A program made the position numbers and the translations under genes. The notes under the pieces are model-generated. The model saw only the letters and a list, made by a program, of their open reading frames with translations. It made no database searches and was not told the origin of the DNA. From assembly GCA_964483805.1 (NCBI GenBank), contig CAZADH010000120.1, positions 1 to 17,417 on the forward strand: a stretch of DNA of 17,417 nt, read 5' to 3'. Of this stretch, positions 14,924-17,417 are shown piece after piece (the stretch's first letter is position 1; every line of letters starts with the position of its first letter). The stretch comes from CAZADH01 sp964483805. Its GTDB lineage: Bacteria > Muiribacteriota > Ozemobacteria > Ozemobacterales > Ozemobacteraceae.

Positions 14924-14964
14924 GGTGTTCGCGTCATCAATGAGGAGCGACGCGATCGGGTGGG

Positions 14965-15546
14965 TCACTCCCCGGTTCCCACTTTGAAACTGCGGCGGAT
15001 CTTCTCACGGTTCGAGAAGATCACGAGTTGATCGGTGTTGATCTCGACGACCTTGAACTTGCCGTCGACGTCCTGACCCTTGCCGACGGTCAGGAACTTG
15101 TTGTCAAAGGTAATCATCGCCAAGCGCTCGCTCTCATTGCCGCAAATGCCCAGCACCGTCACTTTGATGGGCGGAATCGACGGCTCGGGCTTCGGCTCGG
15201 GTTTCTTCTCGGTCTGCTGCTGGACGACCACAACCTGTTGCGGTTTCTTCTGCACCAGCGGCTTGAAGGGGTCTTTGCCCGGATTCTGGGGCGTGAACTG
15301 CGACGTCGTCATCACGGTGTCGAGCTTGGCCAGCGGATCCTCATGGGCTGCTTCGGCGGAGCCGCTCGCGGCCTCGCTGCCGACATCGCTGCCGACCGCA
15401 CTGATAGCAACCTCGGATCCCGACGCGGCGCCCGACCCGTCCTGGGCCACGGCCACGCTGTTCGTGGTCAAGGCCACAGCCAGCACCGCTCCACACGCCA
15501 TGCACGCGGCATTCCGCCACAGGTTTTCGCTCAGTTTCCAGACCAT
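14965..15546 (-). CDS. pilP: PilP-like pilus assembly protein, copy 1
   Basis: A 193-residue periplasmic protein, paralog of the next gene. A signal peptide (residues 1-35, VAVA|QD) is followed by a short Ser/Ala/Gly-rich acidic stretch (36-68), the conserved motif TSQFTPQNPGKDPFKPLVQK (81-100), a Gln/Val and Lys/Pro/Glu linker (101-124) and the PilP beta-domain (about 127-190: GICGNESERLAMITF...SNREKIRRSF). Its linker is charged and proline-spaced, whereas copy 2 has polyproline, so the globular domains are conserved while the spacers differ. The ATG at 15546 is favoured by GGAGG seven bases upstream; the frame stays open to 15633, but that start would bury the signal peptide. It lies 163 bases after pilO, the largest gap in the operon, and 101 bases before copy 2. 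Confidence 0.85.
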   Translation of the reverse strand: MVWKLSENLWRNAACMACGAVLAVALTTNSVAVAQDGSGAASGSEVAISAVGSDVGSEAASGSAEAAHEDPLAKLDTVMTTSQFTPQNPGKDPFKPLVQKKPQQVVVVQQQTEKKPEPKPEPSIPPIKVTVLGICGNESERLAMITFDNKFLTVGKGQDVDGKFKVVEINTDQLVIFSNREKIRRSFKVGTGE

Positions 15547-15646
15547 GCACACACCTCCACGTTGGCTGCCCCACCATGCCTTCGCGGGGACACCAGCCCG
15601 CGCACCGATCCATGGGAACGGGCGCATCGACAAACGATCAAGGTAT

Positions 15647-15679
15647 TACTACGGAACTACTACGGTACTAACACGGTGT
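15647..15679 (-). repeat. Three 11-bp direct repeats upstream of PilP-like copy 1
   Basis: On the plus strand TACTACGGAAC (15647-15657), TACTACGGTAC (15658-15668) and a degenerate TAACACGGTGT (15669-15679) follow one another exactly. The 11-bp period is close to one helical turn, which would place the copies on one face of the DNA. No protein is known to me for this site. Confidence 0.5.
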
Positions 15680-15700
15680 GCCCACCGGCGGCGGGCACAC
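15676..15700 (-). other. Intergenic hairpin between pilO and PilP-like copy 1
   Basis: Perfect 8-bp inverted repeat GTGTGCCC (15676-15683) and GGGCACAC (15693-15700) with a nine-base GC-rich loop, starting 10 bases after the pilO stop. No T-tract follows, so it is more likely an RNA processing or stability element, or a partial terminator that sets the ratio of pilMNO to the downstream genes, than a full terminator. Confidence 0.45.
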
Positions 15701-15709
15701 GGGGTCAAC

Positions 15710-16267
15710 TCATGATCCGCCGATAATGTAGACCTTGGCGTTGAGGTTCACGGTCAGCAGTGGGCTGCCCGTTTTCGGATCCGGCTCCGACGACGACGAG
15801 ATGGTGATCTTGCCTTCGGCGAGGTTCACGATCTTCATCTTTTCCATGGCGACCAGGAAGCTGCCGATGTTGGCAAACGTCCCGCTGATGCCCAATTCGA
15901 CCGGCAACTCGCTCCATTGGTCGTTGCGCTGCAGCGGACTGATGCGCACGTCCTGGAACTTCACCTGGTACTTGTTGGCAATCTTTTCGGTCGACTCGAG
16001 CAGCTTGGGCACGACGGTCTCGACCTGGTCGTTGCCCGTCGACAGCTTCTTCTGCTCGGCCTGTTTTTCGGCAATATCCTTGTGTATCTGCTCGATCTCC
16101 GAATCGAGTTTGTCGAAATCGGCCAGCTTCTTTTCGAGACCCGAGATCTCGGTTTCGAGCTTCTGCCGTTCCTCTTCGATCGGCTGGTAATACATTACGT
16201 AGAAGGCGGCACCGGCACCGCCGGCCGCCAGGACCAGCACCAGAACCACGACAACGATGTTATTCAT
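15710..16267 (-). CDS. pilO: Type IV pilus inner-membrane assembly protein PilO
   Basis: A 185-residue bitopic membrane protein that dimerises with PilN and carries PilP in the pilus alignment complex. It has a single N-terminal membrane segment (about 4-26), a heptad-like coiled coil (about 31-75, EERQKLETEISGLEKKLADF) and a periplasmic ferredoxin-like domain (about 85-185) with the PilO-type stretch ELPVELGISGTFANIGSFLV (119-138) and a LTVNLNAKVYII terminal strand. Length matches the family. The ATG at 16267 is preceded by GGAG at eight bases. It lies 35 bases after pilN, in the expected operon position. Identification rests on fold pattern and order, since PilO sequences diverge strongly. 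Confidence 0.9.
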   Translation of the reverse strand: MNNIVVVVLVLVLAAGGAGAAFYVMYYQPIEEERQKLETEISGLEKKLADFDKLDSEIEQIHKDIAEKQAEQKKLSTGNDQVETVVPKLLESTEKIANKYQVKFQDVRISPLQRNDQWSELPVELGISGTFANIGSFLVAMEKMKIVNLAEGKITISSSSEPDPKTGSPLLTVNLNAKVYIIGGS

Positions 16268-16302
16268 ACGATTTTCTCCGTAGGAACGGCGTTCTCAGAC
16301 GC

Positions 16303-16896
16303 TCAGTTGCCCTTGAGGCTGCGCTTCAAGCGCGCGGTGATATCGAAGCGCATGACCGTCTGTTCGACGTGCGACGTTTTGTTGGCCGACAGGAGGAAGA
16401 TCTCCTGGAAGAACCCGTCGCTTTTTTGCAAAGACTTGATGAAGTCCTGGATACCGCGGGTCAGGTTCTCACGCGCCTTGTCTTCTTCGGCGGCGGTCGA
16501 GAAACCGGTCATCTGCACGCGGCGGTCGGAATCGATCGTCATGTTGGTGATCCAGACCGTCTTCGGCGGCACAACGTCGGTCATCTTCGAAAACACCATC
16601 GACCATTGCACCAGGTCGACGCCCGACAACTGTTTGAGTTGCTCGACCTGCGTGTTGAGCTGGTTGAGCTGCGATCGCAACATGTCGCGCTGGTTGAACT
16701 TGTCGTTCTTGCTGGCGACCTGCTTTTTGAGGTCTTCCTGCTTCTTCTTCACGTCGTCGTTCCAACTTTCGGATTGCGACACCATGAACATGAAGCCGGC
16801 AAGAATGACGACCAGCCCGGCGACGAGGAAGATCGCCGCGAACGGAATCTGAATCGGCTTGCGCCGCTTTACCGTGATTAGGTTTATGCGAATCAT
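16303..16896 (-). CDS. pilN: Type IV pilus inner-membrane assembly protein PilN
   Basis: A 197-residue bitopic protein. The cytoplasmic N-terminus MIRINLITVKRRK carries the conserved INL motif that inserts into the groove of PilM. A membrane segment spans about 18-39, then a coiled coil (about 45-92, KKKQEDLKKQVASKNDKF...QLNTQVEQLKQL) and a periplasmic ferredoxin-like domain with VPPKTVWITNMTI (109-121) and VQMTGFSTAAEE (127-138), both typical of PilN. The start ATG has GGAG seven bases upstream, and this site overlaps the pilM stop codon, so translation of the two is probably coupled. Normal length; nothing missing. Confidence 0.93.
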   Translation of the reverse strand: MIRINLITVKRRKPIQIPFAAIFLVAGLVVILAGFMFMVSQSESWNDDVKKKQEDLKKQVASKNDKFNQRDMLRSQLNQLNTQVEQLKQLSGVDLVQWSMVFSKMTDVVPPKTVWITNMTIDSDRRVQMTGFSTAAEEDKARENLTRGIQDFIKSLQKSDGFFQEIFLLSANKTSHVEQTVMRFDITARLKRSLKGN

Positions 16897-16900
16897 GGCG

Positions 16901-17417
16901 TTACTCCATCACACCCCGAAGGGCCAGGCCGATGGCCACCGAGAACTGCTGCAAACCGTTGTAGAGCGTCTCGGTATCTGCCGCGGTCACGTTGATGCCC
17001 TCGAGTGGGTTGCCCATGAAGACGTCGACGCCCAGTTCGTTCGACAGGTAGGTGTGGAAATTCTTCAGGTTCGAGGTGCCACCCGACAGGATGATGCGGT
17101 GGATGGCAGGCTCGCGGGACTGGGCTTTGAAGTAGTCGAGCGACCGGCGGATTTCAGAACTCAGCTCCTCAACGGTGGTGCGGACCACCTCGGAGACTTC
17201 GTTCTCGCCGCCCGAACCCAAGCTGACCTCGGCCTCGGTGACCTTGATCTGCTCGGCCTGCTCGAACTCCTGCTTCATCACGTTCATGATCATCTGCGTG
17301 ATGTTGTTGCCGGCAATCGGAATGTTGCGGGTGAACATCAGGATGCCGCTCTTGAGCACGGAGATGTTGGTGGTGCGCGCGCCGGCATCGATGACGGCCA
17401 CCACCTCGCCGCCCTCC
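16901..17417 (-). CDS. pilM: PilM, C-terminal part (5' end outside window)
   Basis: The last 172 residues of the cytoplasmic actin-like ATPase that anchors PilN and thereby the alignment complex. Visible motifs are the phosphate-2 region VIDAGARTTNISVLKSG and the adenosine-binding LSGGTSNLKN, followed by the conserved FHTYLSNELGVDVFMGNPLE and the C-terminal FSVAIGLALRG, all characteristic of PilM. The segment EVSEVVRTTVEELSSEIRRS matches the helix before the second nucleotide-binding lobe. It stops at TAA (16901-16903), four bases before the pilN start. The gene continues past base 17417, so its start and promoter cannot be judged. Confidence 0.95.
   Translation of the reverse strand, partial: EGGEVVAVIDAGARTTNISVLKSGILMFTRNIPIAGNNITQMIMNVMKQEFEQAEQIKVTEAEVSLGSGGENEVSEVVRTTVEELSSEIRRSLDYFKAQSREPAIHRIILSGGTSNLKNFHTYLSNELGVDVFMGNPLEGINVTAADTETLYNGLQQFSVAIGLALRGVME

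Overview
The window is GC-rich chromosomal DNA from a Gram-negative bacterium. Evidence for an outer membrane is a type IV pilus secretin, PilP-like periplasmic proteins and several Sec signal peptides. Every gene I can support lies on the minus strand, so the map reads from right (17417) to left (1). The phylum cannot be fixed from sequence alone. Large multi-sensor SpoIIE-type phosphatases beside a PilMNOPQ cluster with a short secretin suggest a deep-branching or environmental lineage, for example Riflebacteria-like or deltaproteobacteria-like; this is a weak inference.

Right third (17417-12695): a type IV pilus assembly operon in the order pilM (cut by the window edge), pilN, pilO, pilP-like 1, pilP-like 2, pilQ. 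Spacing is tight, with good ribosome binding sites. It ends in a strong Rho-independent terminator. Two features are unusual: pilP is present as two tandem paralogs, and the secretin is only 458 residues with no AMIN domains. PilM-N-O-P would form the inner-membrane alignment complex that docks onto the PilQ outer-membrane pore.

Middle (12694-9393): one large exported protein (1019 residues from the chosen start) with three fibronectin-III-like modules and a degenerate RCC1-like C-terminal region. It probably has its own promoter, whose -35/-10 spacer contains a run of seven C residues.

Accessory segment (9173-7316): a higBA-type toxin-antitoxin pair with a perfect palindrome lying between its -35 and -10 boxes, followed by an Rpn-family PD-(D/E)XK nuclease gene. 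The Rpn gene carries an in-frame 12-bp-unit repeat and a very good internal start that could make a separate C-terminal small protein. An 11-bp inverted repeat follows the rpn stop.

Left third (7250-1): a stand-alone chorismate synthase gene (aroC), a structured 162-bp gap, then two translationally coupled membrane proteins of near-identical architecture (sensor regions, HAMP, SpoIIE/PP2C domain). The downstream one keeps every catalytic motif; the upstream one has lost nearly all metal-binding residues and looks like a pseudophosphatase. The window ends in the first 49 codons of a secreted protein. The best candidates for something not well described are the active/inactive SpoIIE pair and the nested small protein in the Rpn gene next to higBA.
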